Source of the DNA: Methylorubrum extorquens
GTDB taxonomy: Bacteria > Pseudomonadota > Alphaproteobacteria > Rhizobiales > Beijerinckiaceae
Length of the DNA stretch: 64,000 nt
Assembly: GCF_024169925.1 (NCBI RefSeq)
Contig: NZ_JALJXF010000001.1
Span: 3,788,001-3,852,000, forward strand
Reading direction: 5' to 3'
The notes beneath the pieces were generated by a model that saw only the letters and a list, made by a program, of their open reading frames with translations, had not been told where the DNA came from and searched no databases. Below, one piece after another: positions 51,437 to 60,306 of this stretch; within the stretch, counting starts at the first letter, position 1, and each line of letters starts with the position of its first letter. The translations under genes were made by a program, and so were the position numbers.

Positions 51437-52903
51437 ATGCCCTCCTCGCCGCTCCTGCCGGCCTGCCTCGTATCCGTGCTTCTCGCCGCCGCGCCCGCGA
51501 GCGCGCAGATGGCGAACACCCCCGGAAAGCCCGCCGCGGAGAAGGCCTCCCCGGACAAGGCGGTGCCTCTGTCGAAGGGCGAGATCCAGCTCTCCTTCGC
51601 ACCCGTGGTGAAGCGGGCCGCGCCCTCCGTGGTCAACGTCTATGCCTCCCATGTCGAGAAGCGCTCCGCCCGGTCCAACGCCATGGAGGAGTTCATGCGC
51701 CGCTTCTTCGGCGAGGACCGCCCGGGCCGCGGCCCCAGCGGCATGCCCGGCGAGCGGGCACAGCGCTCCCTGGGCTCGGGCGTGATCGTCGACGGCTCGG
51801 GCCTCGTCATCACCAACAACCACGTCATCGAGAACATGAACGAGGTGAAGGTGGCGCTCGCCGACAAGCGCGAGTTCGAGGCGCAGATCGTGCTGCGCGA
51901 CCCCCGCACCGACCTCGCCGTGCTCAGGATCAAGGGTCCGGCCGACATCGCCTCGATGCCGATCGGTGATTCCGACCACTTGGAGGTCGGCGACTTCGTG
52001 ATGGCGATCGGCAACCCCTTCGGCGTGGGACAAACCGTGACGCAGGGCATCGTCTCGGCGCTCGCCCGCACCCAGGTCGGATCGTCGGACTACCAGTTCT
52101 TCATCCAGACCGACGCGGCAATCAATCCGGGCAATTCGGGCGGCGCGCTGGTGGACCTGAAGGGGCATCTCGTCGGCATCAACACAGCGATCTATTCGCA
52201 GTCCGGCGGCAGCCACGGTATCGGCTTTGCCATCCCCGCGAGCATGGTCCGCGCCGTGGTCGAGACCGCCAAGAGCGGCGGCAGCCTCGTGCGCCGGCCC
52301 TGGCTCGGAGCACGGGTGCAGGGCGTGACCCCGGATATCGCCGAGAGCGTCGGGCTCGACCGGCCGACCGGTGTGCTGGTGGCGAGCATGCAGGCCAAGA
52401 GTCCGGCCGAGGAAGCCGGCCTCAAGCGCGGCGACGTGATCCTCACGATCGACGGACAGACCGTCGAAGATCCGGAAGCCTTCGGCTACCGCTACGCCCT
52501 CAAGGGCATTTCCGGCACGGCCGATTTCGGCATTCTGCGCGGCACCAAACGGCAGACGATTTCCGTCAAGCTCGGACCGGCGCCGGAGACGCGGCCCCGC
52601 GACAGCCTCAAGGTCCGCTCCCGCACGCCGTTCGCAGGCGCAACCTTCGTCAACACCTCGCCGGCGGTGGGCGAGGAGCTTCAGGCGGACCTGCCGGACG
52701 AGGGCGTGGCGGTGACCACCGTCGAGGACGGCTCGCTCGCCGGCCGGGCGGGGTTCCGCAAGGGTGACGTGATCGTGGCGATCAACGGCATGCCGATCAC
52801 CTCGACCAAGGATCTGGAGCGGGTGACGCAGCGCAATCTCGGCCTGTGGGAGGTCGCGATCAACCGGGGCGGCGAGGTTCTGACTTCGGTGTTCGGCGGG
52901 TAG
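51437..52903 (+). CDS. Do-family (DegP-like) periplasmic serine protease
   Basis: A 488-residue exported protease/chaperone with a signal peptide (PSSPLLPACLVSVLLAAAPASAQ), a trypsin-like domain (about 55-275) and two PDZ domains (about 285-370 and 410-480). The triad is complete: VITNNHVIENMNEVKVAL (His129), DPRTDLAVLRI (Asp159) and INPGNSGGALVDLKGHLVG (Ser234). AIGNPFGVGQTVTQGIVSAL is the family's pre-serine loop. It degrades or refolds misfolded envelope proteins. The start ATG 51437 was chosen so that the signal peptide begins the protein. It could be regulated by envelope stress, but no clear element is seen. Confidence 0.95.
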   Translation: MPSSPLLPACLVSVLLAAAPASAQMANTPGKPAAEKASPDKAVPLSKGEIQLSFAPVVKRAAPSVVNVYASHVEKRSARSNAMEEFMRRFFGEDRPGRGPSGMPGERAQRSLGSGVIVDGSGLVITNNHVIENMNEVKVALADKREFEAQIVLRDPRTDLAVLRIKGPADIASMPIGDSDHLEVGDFVMAIGNPFGVGQTVTQGIVSALARTQVGSSDYQFFIQTDAAINPGNSGGALVDLKGHLVGINTAIYSQSGGSHGIGFAIPASMVRAVVETAKSGGSLVRRPWLGARVQGVTPDIAESVGLDRPTGVLVASMQAKSPAEEAGLKRGDVILTIDGQTVEDPEAFGYRYALKGISGTADFGILRGTKRQTISVKLGPAPETRPRDSLKVRSRTPFAGATFVNTSPAVGEELQADLPDEGVAVTTVEDGSLAGRAGFRKGDVIVAINGMPITSTKDLERVTQRNLGLWEVAINRGGEVLTSVFGG

Positions 52904-53158
52904 ACCCCGGCCTCCTCCTGACGGGCCCCTCCCGGAACCTCGGCCGGCGCGATGCCGGGTGCGCTGGCGCTCATCCGCAGGGGCGTGGCGGCCCTAAGGT
53001 GGCGCTCGGGCTGGCGGGCCGCCCGTTCGTTTTCCGATGTTTCGTCGATCCTGCGCGACGCAATCCGGTAACCGTACGAGGCAATCCGCCGGCAACCAGG
53101 GGGCGGTAGAACCGCCCCACGCGAGAGCCGAAGGCTCCGGTCTGGAGGGGCGGACATC

Positions 53159-53410
53159 ATGCGGGACCTGATCAAGATCGCGGCGGCCGGAACGGTGATG
53201 GCCGCCTATGCGCTTCTCGCGCCGTCCCTCGTCGAAGCGGTGCCGAGCCCGGCCGGCTCGGCGAAGGCCTTCACCCAGCGCCTGCCACAGGCGGGTGGCG
53301 CGGTTCCGGTGAGTGCCCGGATCGACGACGGGGCGCCGGTTCCGGGCCAGTTCGTAGTGACCCGCCGGCCGCTTCTGGTCGGCATCTCGGCGGGTGCAGC
53401 CTCCCGGTGA
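53159..53410 (+). CDS. small exported protein of unknown function
   Basis: An 83-residue protein: RDLIKIAAAGTVMAAYALLA, then APSLVEAVPSPAGSAKA near a possible cleavage site (about 27), then a short basic/hydrophobic tail with FVVTRRPLLVGISAGAASR. A strong GGAGG precedes ATG 53159, which argues that it is translated. No domain is recognised. Its stop overlaps a GTG that begins a second tiny frame (GTGA). It stands alone between the Do-type protease and a leftward small gene. Confidence 0.55.
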   Translation: MRDLIKIAAAGTVMAAYALLAPSLVEAVPSPAGSAKAFTQRLPQAGGAVPVSARIDDGAPVPGQFVVTRRPLLVGISAGAASR

Positions 53411-53493
53411 CCACCGCGGACACATCGCTGCTCGCGGCGGCGTTCCTGCTCGGCCTCGGAGCGGCCGTTCTACTCAACGCCCTGTTGACCTGA
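53407..53493 (+). CDS. putative tiny membrane protein (28 residues)
   Basis: Starting at the GTG that overlaps the stop of the previous gene (GTGA), the frame encodes TTADTSLLAAAFLLGLGAAV followed by LLNALLT, then TGA. It is essentially one transmembrane helix. There is no separate ribosome site, so it would depend on coupling to the upstream gene. It is far below usual length limits, and chance is possible in GC-rich DNA. Reported because of the overlap and the coherent helix. Confidence 0.35.
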   Translation: MTTADTSLLAAAFLLGLGAAVLLNALLT

Positions 53494-53532
53494 GTGACTC
53501 TATCGGGCCTCGGCGGGCGTTGCGGAGGCGCT

Positions 53533-53763
53533 TCAGGCGGCCACGCCGGCCAGGGCGTGGCGGTTGCCGTTCAAGCCCGCGCAGAGATCGTCGATCTCGG
53601 TCACGTCGAGGGCCTCGCCGCTGCCGGCGGCGATGGTGTCGATCAAGTCGTCCTTGCGAGGATCGAACGGATGTCCCTGCATCCGGTAGAATTGATAGTA
53701 GCGCAACGCCGCCAGAAGCGTGTCGCGTTCGCGGGCGGTCACATTGAGGTTCTGCGTGGTCAT
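53533..53763 (-). CDS. small conserved protein of unknown function
   Basis: A 76-residue acidic, soluble protein: TTQNLNVTARERDTLLAALR, then YYQFYRMQGHPFDPRKDDLI and DTIAAGSGEALDVTEIDDLC. The balanced composition and AGGGGAA ribosome site before ATG 53763 support coding. No domain is recognised. A frame extension to 53784 adds seven residues without a better ribosome site. It is convergent with the two small genes before it. Confidence 0.7.
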   Translation of the reverse strand: MTTQNLNVTARERDTLLAALRYYQFYRMQGHPFDPRKDDLIDTIAAGSGEALDVTEIDDLCAGLNGNRHALAGVAA

Positions 53764-53871
53764 GGGCTTCCCCTTGGCTTGCAACGAACGCCGAGGCGAG
53801 ACCGCGCGAGACTCGCCTAGCTTGACCGTTGTAGCCGCTGAGTCGCAGCCTCGTCTATGACATGTGGGGGT

Positions 53872-56800
53872 TCATGCGGGGCATCGCCCGTCGCGGTGAC
53901 CGATCGGAGCCGCCCCTTCCCTCCCCGCCTCGGGCGAAACGGTCGAGAGGGCGGCAGGGTCGAGCCCGTAGTAATCTTCCAGAATCCGTGGATAGACAGT
54001 CGGCCGGAACGGCGCGCGGGCGGCCCAGAGCGCGTCGATGGGAAGCGCGAGCAGGGCCGCGTTTAGCCGCTGCGGGTCGTCGGCCAAGGCCGGATCGAGG
54101 CGATGGCCCGCCCCGCTCTCGCGCAGGCGCTCGGCCTGGGCGCCGAGGTCGAAGGTCACCGGCGGCACCCCCGCCGCCAGCGCGAGCGAGAGCGTGTAGC
54201 AGTAGGTCTCCGGCCAGATCGAGGGGAGCAGGACGAGATCCGGATCGAGCCGGGCGATCTCGGCGAGCGCCGCCGCGTCGCTGCCGTAGAGGCCAGTCTC
54301 GCGCACACCCGCCGCCTCCATGGCGCGCGGCTCGGCAGAGTGCCCGACGATCGTGAACACGATCGGCAATTGCCGCAGCCGGGCGTCGAGGGCGAGATTG
54401 TGGACCACGTCGTAGCCCTTGTGCGCGCCGATCGATCCGATGACCGCGACCCGCAACGGCCCCTCCCGGCGCTGGCGCGCCTTAGGTTCCACGCCGGCCA
54501 GCGTCTCCTCGTGCGGGCGCAAAGCGATGCGGTCGAGGTGCAGCGCGTGGCCGATGCGATCCGCGAGATCGGCCGAGGGGGCGAACACCGCCCGGGCGCG
54601 GTCGAGGAACCCGGCCCAGTCCCGCCGCCGCTCGGCGGGATCGGGCAGGACGATCCCGTCGGCGTCGCGGTCGAGGCGGATGCAGTCGCGGCAGGTGGCG
54701 GGCTCCGCCAGCCCGCAATAGACGCCGTCGGGCCGCACGAGGTTGTTGCGGTGGCAGACCGAGGCGTAGTCGTGCAGCGTCACGTCGTAGCCGCTGCCCG
54801 CCGCCTCGATCAGCCGCATCGCCGCGCGGGTCGAGGGCGCATCGAGTCCCGCCAGCGAGTGGACATGCACCATCGCCGGGCCAAGCCAGCCGATGAGTTC
54901 GGCGAGGAGATCCGCATCCCGGTCGAGGGAAAGCGGATCGAGGATCGAGACGGGAAAATCGATTCCGCCCGCTCCGGGCAGGCCGAGCCTGAACCCGCCG
55001 GGCTCGTCGGTGCGCAGGTAGACGACGGCGAGGCCGGCCTCGGCGAGCCGGAGGCTCAGCGCCTCGATATGGGTCTCGACGCCACCACCGAAATCGTGGG
55101 TCACGATCAGGGCGATACCGCGCCCGGCACTCGCGGCGGCGCGCCGGGCGAAGCGGTAGAGGTCGAGGCGGCGCCGGGCAAAGCGAGCGGGATCCACCTC
55201 AATGTGGTTGTGGACCCGGCGCTGGTAGTCGGGGTGCTTGGTCAGGATCGCGCGGAAGATGTCCGCGCCCTTGGTCGCGAGCAGCGCGCCGAAGGAGACG
55301 CTGCCGGAGTGGAACACGAAGATGTCGTGGGCCAGCACGTTGGTGAAGCCCGCCTTGAGGGCGCGCATGCAGAAGTCGTTCTCCTCGCCGTAGCCGCGCC
55401 CGAAGGTCTCGGCATCGAGAAGGCCCACCGCCGTGATCGCCTCCCGGCGCATCGCCATGCAGAAGCCGACGCCGGTCGGCACCGGCGAACTCGTGCGGGC
55501 GTTGCAGGCGCGGGTGAAGGCGTCGATCTCGGCGGGCGTGATTTCGAGCCGGGCTTGGTTGTCGACGTTCGGCCGCGGGTAGCTGCAGATCGTGGCGTTG
55601 TTGGAAAACGGCGTGACCGTCGCGACGCGGAGATCGGCGTCGAGGTGCCAGAGCAGGCGGTCGAGCCAGTCGCCGTAGACGACGACGTCGGCATTGAGGA
55701 GCACGACGTCCTTGCCCGCGGCCCGTTCCAGGCCGCGGTTGCAGGTTCGCACGAAGCCGAGATTCGCCTCGTTGACGAGGTGGGCGAACAGGCCCCGGCC
55801 GCCGAGGTCGGCGAGCGCCGCGCTCAGGCGCGGATCGGGGCTGCAATCGTCGATGACGAGGAGGGCGAAGGGCGTGGCCTGCGGCGCGCTCAGCACCGCG
55901 TGGATCGCCCGCAGGGTGTCGTCGTAGCCCTTGTAGACGGGCATGATCAGCACGGCCCGCGCCGAAGCGAGGTCGGCGGCGGGCTGTGCCTGCTCCCACT
56001 CGGCCGGGCTCGGCGCGACCTGCGCCGGCCATGTGCCGAGGCCGAACGGCGTCGGCCGGAAGCCGCGCCCCCGGCCCACCGCGAGGTAGTGGAAGAACGG
56101 GTTCACCCCCGCCCCGATCTCCCGCCGGTAATGCTTGCGGTAGAACCGCACCGAGAAGTCGGGGCTCGGGTCGCGGTCCTCGCGGGCACCGAAATCGAGG
56201 AAATGGCGGACCGGATCGACGCCGGAGCGGCGGATGTCGGGATTGGTGTCGAGGTAGTGCTCCCGGTCAAAGGCCGCTGCCACCGTTTCGTAGATCTGCG
56301 CGTCGGTGGCCTCGGCCGGATCGACGGGAAGTACGGCTGCCTGCGGCTTGGTGCGCCGCGCGGGCGGGGCGGCGGCCTCCGAGGCCTGAAGCCGCCGCGT
56401 CGCGGCAAAATGATAGAGCGGGCTGACGCCGAGGCGCCGCATATGCGCGTGGCGCTGCAGGTAGGCATCACCCGAGAAGGCGTCGTTCGGGTCGAGTCCG
56501 CGTCGCCAGCCCTTGCTCAGGTAGTGGGCGAGCGGATCCTCGCCTCCTTCGAGACCGGCGAGGCGGGCATAGTACGGCGCATCGAAATAGGGCTCGACCA
56601 CGCCGGCCTGGAGCGCGGAGAAATCCGGACCCGGCTGCGTCGCGACCCGCAGGCGCTCCGCCGGTGAGAGCCCCGCGTAGTGAACAAGCGGGTTGATCGG
56701 CGCCCGGTCGGCGAGGTGGCGGTCGGCGTAGAACAGCGTCGAGAACACCGCGGACGGGTCGCGGCCCTCCAGCCAGCCATGGTCGAGGTAGTGCCGGAGC

Positions 56801-56922
56801 GGGTCGCCGCCGCCCGCGGCCACGTCGGGATAGGCCGAGCGGTAGAAGGCGGGATCGAAGAAGGGGGCGGCCATCGCGGCATCGCGGCGCTTGGGCCGAA
56901 ACAGCTTCGGCAGCTTGATCAC
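53872..56922 (-). CDS. large repeat-GT2-GT4 dual glycosyltransferase
   Basis: A 1016-residue protein with three parts. About 15-285: three repeats, each shaped FFDPAFYRSAYPDV ... DPLRHYLDHGWLEGRDPSAVFS ... NPLVHYA, a module seen at the N-terminus of bacterial polysaccharide glycosyltransferases. About 320-560: a GT2 domain (ARAVLIMPVYKGYDDTLRAI, LLVIDDCSPDPRL, VLLNADVVVYGDWLDRL, GRGYGEENDFCMRALKAG). About 600-985: a GT4 domain (GIALIVTHDFGGGVETHIEA ... SIWPETYCYTLSLALAAGVPP). I chose GTG 56922, which has GAGGA 8 bases upstream, over ATG 57033 lying in a repeat element. It probably adds two different sugars in surface-polysaccharide assembly. Linkage and donor are unknown. Confidence 0.88.
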   Translation of the reverse strand: MIKLPKLFRPKRRDAAMAAPFFDPAFYRSAYPDVAAGGGDPLRHYLDHGWLEGRDPSAVFSTLFYADRHLADRAPINPLVHYAGLSPAERLRVATQPGPDFSALQAGVVEPYFDAPYYARLAGLEGGEDPLAHYLSKGWRRGLDPNDAFSGDAYLQRHAHMRRLGVSPLYHFAATRRLQASEAAAPPARRTKPQAAVLPVDPAEATDAQIYETVAAAFDREHYLDTNPDIRRSGVDPVRHFLDFGAREDRDPSPDFSVRFYRKHYRREIGAGVNPFFHYLAVGRGRGFRPTPFGLGTWPAQVAPSPAEWEQAQPAADLASARAVLIMPVYKGYDDTLRAIHAVLSAPQATPFALLVIDDCSPDPRLSAALADLGGRGLFAHLVNEANLGFVRTCNRGLERAAGKDVVLLNADVVVYGDWLDRLLWHLDADLRVATVTPFSNNATICSYPRPNVDNQARLEITPAEIDAFTRACNARTSSPVPTGVGFCMAMRREAITAVGLLDAETFGRGYGEENDFCMRALKAGFTNVLAHDIFVFHSGSVSFGALLATKGADIFRAILTKHPDYQRRVHNHIEVDPARFARRRLDLYRFARRAAASAGRGIALIVTHDFGGGVETHIEALSLRLAEAGLAVVYLRTDEPGGFRLGLPGAGGIDFPVSILDPLSLDRDADLLAELIGWLGPAMVHVHSLAGLDAPSTRAAMRLIEAAGSGYDVTLHDYASVCHRNNLVRPDGVYCGLAEPATCRDCIRLDRDADGIVLPDPAERRRDWAGFLDRARAVFAPSADLADRIGHALHLDRIALRPHEETLAGVEPKARQRREGPLRVAVIGSIGAHKGYDVVHNLALDARLRQLPIVFTIVGHSAEPRAMEAAGVRETGLYGSDAAALAEIARLDPDLVLLPSIWPETYCYTLSLALAAGVPPVTFDLGAQAERLRESGAGHRLDPALADDPQRLNAALLALPIDALWAARAPFRPTVYPRILEDYYGLDPAALSTVSPEAGREGAAPIGHRDGRCPA

Positions 56923-57030
56923 GGCCACATTCCTCGACAACGCCAATACCGGGCCCCGCACCGGGATCGGCCCTTCGAAATGCATGGAAACGAAGTGTGG
57001 CGCGGCCGGGGCGACACCCTCCCCATACAG

Positions 57031-57076
57031 CATCGTCCCGGATGGTGGCGGCCGGCTTCAACGAAAATGACGATGC
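57031..57076. repeat. dispersed CATCGTC/GACGATG element, copy 4
   Basis: CATCGTCCCGGATGGTGGCG, then GCCGGCTTCAACGAAAATGACGATGCG. It has both ends and the core intact and is the best match to copy 1. It lies in the divergent gap between the large glycosyltransferase gene and the CorC-type gene, overlapping the longest possible frame of the former. Confidence 0.8.
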
Positions 57077-57138
57077 GCGCCGATCGGATGACGCAGGCGC
57101 GGTCGCCCACGCGAGAATGCGCCCGAACCTCTTCCCCC

Positions 57139-58614
57139 ATGGCGGGGTTCGGCTCTAAGAGTGCCTCACAACACTCCCGATCACCGTACGGTTGCTTTCC
57201 GGGCGCGACGGCGCAGCGGGAGTTTTGTGAGAGACACTCAAGCATCGGTGCCGCCTCAGGGGCGGTCAGCAGTGCGGCTTGGCCCCGGGAGGGCACGATT
57301 TCGGACGGTCTCTGGTCTTCGGCGCTCGGCCTCATTGCGGTCGTCGCGCTCGTCTTCGCCAACGGCTTCTTCGTCGCGGCGGAATTCTCCCTCGTCGCGG
57401 TGCGGCGCAGCCGGGTCGCCGAACTGGTTAACGAGGGTCGGCTCAATGCCAGGGCGCTTCAGCGCGCCACCGACCGGCTCGATGCGCATCTCGCCGCGAC
57501 GCAGCTCGGCATCACCCTCTCCTCGCTGGCACTCGGCTGGGTCGGCGAGCCGGCCCTGGCCCACCTGATCGAACCGCTGCTCTACTGGCTGCCGGAGACC
57601 GCCGCCGGCCCCACCGCGCACACGCTGGCCGTGGCTTTGGCCTTTGCCGTCATCACCACCTTGCACATCGTGCTGGGCGAGCTGGCGCCGAAAAGCCTCG
57701 CGCTCCAGCGCAGCGAGCGCACGGCGCTCGTGATCGTGCGGCCGCTGACCCTGTTCCTGTTGGTGTTCGGCCCGGCGATCCACCTCCTCAACAGCCTCGG
57801 CAACGGGGTGCTGCGGCTCCTCGGCCTCAGGCCGGGCGAGGGTGAAGGAAACCTCCCCTCGCCGAAGGAACTCAGCCTGCTCGTCACCGCGAGCCACGAG
57901 GCGGGCCTGCTGCACGAGGCGCAGGAGGATGCGGTGGCGCGCATCCTCGCCATCGGCGAGCGGCGCATCCGCGAGATCATGACGCCGCGCAACGAGGTGG
58001 ATTGGGTCGATCTCGACGATTCGCAGGAGGAGATCATCGAGGCGGTGCGCACCTGCCGCCACGAGCAGCTCGTCGTGAGCCGGGCGCAGATCGACGACGT
58101 CGTCGGCGTGCTGCGCAAGCAGGATCTGCTCGACCAGTTCCTCGACGGCAAGCCGCTCGACGTGAAGGGGGCGACCCGCGAACCCATCGTCGTCCACGAG
58201 GGGTTGGCGATCCTCAAGGTGCTGGAGATGTTCCAGACCAAGCCGGTGCGCATGGCGATCGTCGTCGACGAGTACGGAAGCCTGGAGGGCATCGTCACCC
58301 AGACCGACCTGCTGGAGGCGATGGCCGGCGAGATCCCCGAGCCCGGCGAGGAGCGGATGGTGGTCGAGCGCGAGGACGGCTCGCTGCTCATCGACGGCAT
58401 GATATCGGCGACCGATGCGTTCGATCGCCTCGGCTTTCCGGAGCGCCCGCGCTCGGACGACTTTTCCACGCTCGCGGGCTTCTTCATCGTCCAGCTCGGA
58501 CGCATCCCGACGGAGGGCGATGCGATCGAGACCCAGGGCTGGCGGATCGAGGTCGTCGACATGGACGGGCGGCGCATCGACAAGGTGCTCGCCACCCGCC
58601 TGCCGGACGCTTGA
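57139..58614 (+). CDS. CNNM/CorC-type hemolysin family membrane protein
   Basis: A membrane protein with a DUF21/CNNM transmembrane domain (ALGLIAVVALVFANGFFVAA, EFSLVAVRRSRVAEL, HIVLGELAPKSLALQRSERT), a CBS pair (RRIREIMTPRNEVDWVDLDD; VRMAIVVDEYGSLEGIVTQT) and a C-terminal transporter-associated domain (FSTLAGFFIVQLGRIPTEGD). Relatives (CorC, YtfL, TlyC) move or regulate Mg, Co or polyamine fluxes. From ATG 57139 it has 491 residues, but homologous sequence begins near 57298, where GGGAGGG precedes an ATT codon; the true start may be there (438 residues). The 59-residue N-terminal extension otherwise lacks family support. Confidence 0.88.
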   Translation: MAGFGSKSASQHSRSPYGCFPGATAQREFCERHSSIGAASGAVSSAAWPREGTISDGLWSSALGLIAVVALVFANGFFVAAEFSLVAVRRSRVAELVNEGRLNARALQRATDRLDAHLAATQLGITLSSLALGWVGEPALAHLIEPLLYWLPETAAGPTAHTLAVALAFAVITTLHIVLGELAPKSLALQRSERTALVIVRPLTLFLLVFGPAIHLLNSLGNGVLRLLGLRPGEGEGNLPSPKELSLLVTASHEAGLLHEAQEDAVARILAIGERRIREIMTPRNEVDWVDLDDSQEEIIEAVRTCRHEQLVVSRAQIDDVVGVLRKQDLLDQFLDGKPLDVKGATREPIVVHEGLAILKVLEMFQTKPVRMAIVVDEYGSLEGIVTQTDLLEAMAGEIPEPGEERMVVEREDGSLLIDGMISATDAFDRLGFPERPRSDDFSTLAGFFIVQLGRIPTEGDAIETQGWRIEVVDMDGRRIDKVLATRLPDA

Positions 58615-58622
58615 GCCGCGCG

Positions 58623-59333
58623 ATGTCCAACATCTTCGTTCTGACGGGTGCCGGGATCTCCGCCGAAAGCGGACTCGGCACGTTCCGCGACACGGACGGC
58701 GCGTGGGCCCGGTTCGATCCGATGCGCCTCGCGACGCCGGAAGGCTTCGCCGCCGATCCGGTGCTGGTCCACGACTTCTACAACCATCGCCGCCGCGACG
58801 CCCGCGCTGCCGCCTCGAACCCTGCCCACATGGCGCTGGCCCGGCTGGAAGCGGGCTTGGCGGAGCGCGGCGGCCGGCTGTTCCTGTGCACGCAGAACAT
58901 CGACGATCTGCACGAGCGGGCCGGCTCGCGCCACGTGGTGCACATGCACGGTGAGCTGCTGAAGGCCCGCTGCACCTCCTGCGCAACGGACACCGTCTGG
59001 CACGAGGATCTCACCGTCGAGACCCCCTGCCCGCATTGCGGCCATAGCGGCGACATGCGGCCCGACGTGGTGTGGTTCGGCGAGATGCCCCACCACCTCG
59101 AAGCGATCGACGAGGCGCTCGCCGAGGCCGACCTGTTCGTGGCGATCGGCACCTCCGGCGCGGTCTACCCGGCGGCGGGCTACGTCGCGCAGGCCCGCGC
59201 TTTCGGCATCCCGACGCTCGCCCTCACGCTCGAGGCCGCCGACAATGCCGGTCTGTTCGAGGCGACCCGGCTCGGGCGCGCGAGCGAGACGGTGCCGGCG
59301 TTCGTCGAAGAGGTGCTGAGTCGATCGGCGTGA
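58623..59333 (+). CDS. cobB: NAD-dependent sirtuin deacylase (CobB-like)
   Basis: Removes acetyl or succinyl groups from lysine with NAD. The 236-residue protein has GAGISAESGLGTFRD, FLCTQNIDDLHERAG and the catalytic HMHGEL (His109). Zinc ligands are RCTSC (Cys117, Cys120) and PCPHC (Cys136, Cys139). The FYNHRRRDAR stretch has the Tyr-x-x-Arg signature of class III sirtuins (CobB, SIRT5), so desuccinylase activity is likely. IGTSGAVYPAAGYV is the C-terminal NAD site. The ATG is 8 bases after the CorC-type gene stop, so the two are probably cotranscribed. Confidence 0.95.
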   Translation: MSNIFVLTGAGISAESGLGTFRDTDGAWARFDPMRLATPEGFAADPVLVHDFYNHRRRDARAAASNPAHMALARLEAGLAERGGRLFLCTQNIDDLHERAGSRHVVHMHGELLKARCTSCATDTVWHEDLTVETPCPHCGHSGDMRPDVVWFGEMPHHLEAIDEALAEADLFVAIGTSGAVYPAAGYVAQARAFGIPTLALTLEAADNAGLFEATRLGRASETVPAFVEEVLSRSA

Positions 59334-59435
59334 TGCCGCCGCCGTCATCGCGAGACGGGGCGGGAGCGATCCGATGCGCGCCCCTTCCGGACAGGACGCC
59401 CCCTGGACTGCTTCGCTCGCGAGTGATGGCAGCGG

Positions 59436-60182
59436 CTACCGCTGCGGCCCGTAGGGTGGGCGCGGAATTGCGCGGTGAGCCGCGCGGAGCGCCGCCGACC
59501 AGCGCTCGCGCAGATCGTGGAAGTAGCTCTCGCCGGCCTCGATGCGATGGCTCACTTCGAGGTCGAGGGCGCCGCGGCGCTGCACGGCGATGTCGATCGG
59601 CAGTCCGACGCCGAGATTCGAGCGCATGGTGGAATCCATCGAGACGAGGCCCACCTTCAGCGCGTCGTAGAGGTCGGTCTCGAAGGTGACGGCCCGGTCG
59701 AGGATCGGCTTGCCGTATTTGTGCTCGCCGATCTGAAGGAAGGGCGCCTCGCGGCTGCACTCGATGAAGTTGCCGGCCGAGTAGATCATGAACAGCCGCA
59801 TCGGCTCGGTGCCGATCTGGCCGCCGAACAGGAACGAGACCTCCATGCGCAGGTTGGCCGCCTCGAACCCGGCCGACTCGATCTCGCGCACCCGGCGAAT
59901 CGCCCGGCCGACGAGCTGAGCCGCCTTGAACATCGTGGCCGCGTCTTCGAGCTTCGGCGGCGTCTCGCCCTCGATGTCGTCCACGCCCTCGCGAAGCATG
60001 CTGAGCACCGACTGCGTCATGGAGAGGTTGCCGGCGGAGGCCAGCATCATCACGCGCTCATTGGGCGTGTTGAACATGTGCAGCTTGCGGAAGGTCGAGA
60101 TGTTGTCGAGCCCCGCATTGGTGCGGGTGTCGGCGATCATCACCAGCCCGTCCTCGACGAGCACTCCGACGCAGTAGGTCAT
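59436..60182 (-). CDS. Anbu, ancestral proteasome-like peptidase subunit
   Basis: A 248-residue protein with the proteasome beta-subunit fold. The N-terminus MTYCVGVLVEDGLVMIADTR is diagnostic for Anbu: removal of Met leaves Thr as the would-be nucleophile (as in 20S proteasome subunits), followed by TRTNAGLDNISTFRKLHMF and VMMLASAGNLSMTQSV. Anbu assembles into open helical or ring particles. In other bacteria it is co-located with genes for an alpha-E protein, a circularly permuted ATP-grasp protein and a transglutaminase-like protein; here the transglutaminase precedes it on the same strand and the alpha-E gene lies further upstream. The start is ATG 60182. Substrate unknown. Confidence 0.93.
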   Translation of the reverse strand: MTYCVGVLVEDGLVMIADTRTNAGLDNISTFRKLHMFNTPNERVMMLASAGNLSMTQSVLSMLREGVDDIEGETPPKLEDAATMFKAAQLVGRAIRRVREIESAGFEAANLRMEVSFLFGGQIGTEPMRLFMIYSAGNFIECSREAPFLQIGEHKYGKPILDRAVTFETDLYDALKVGLVSMDSTMRSNLGVGLPIDIAVQRRGALDLEVSHRIEAGESYFHDLRERWSAALRAAHRAIPRPPYGPQR

Positions 60183-60306
60183 GGCGGTCGCCGCCTCAGG
60201 CAGGGGCCCGTGCGCCGGGCAGGTTCGGGCGGCCCGCATCGCATGCTCCGAGCCGACCCGGCAAGACACCTTTTGTTAAAAGCCGGGCTCCAAGGCCCGG
60301 CCCGGC

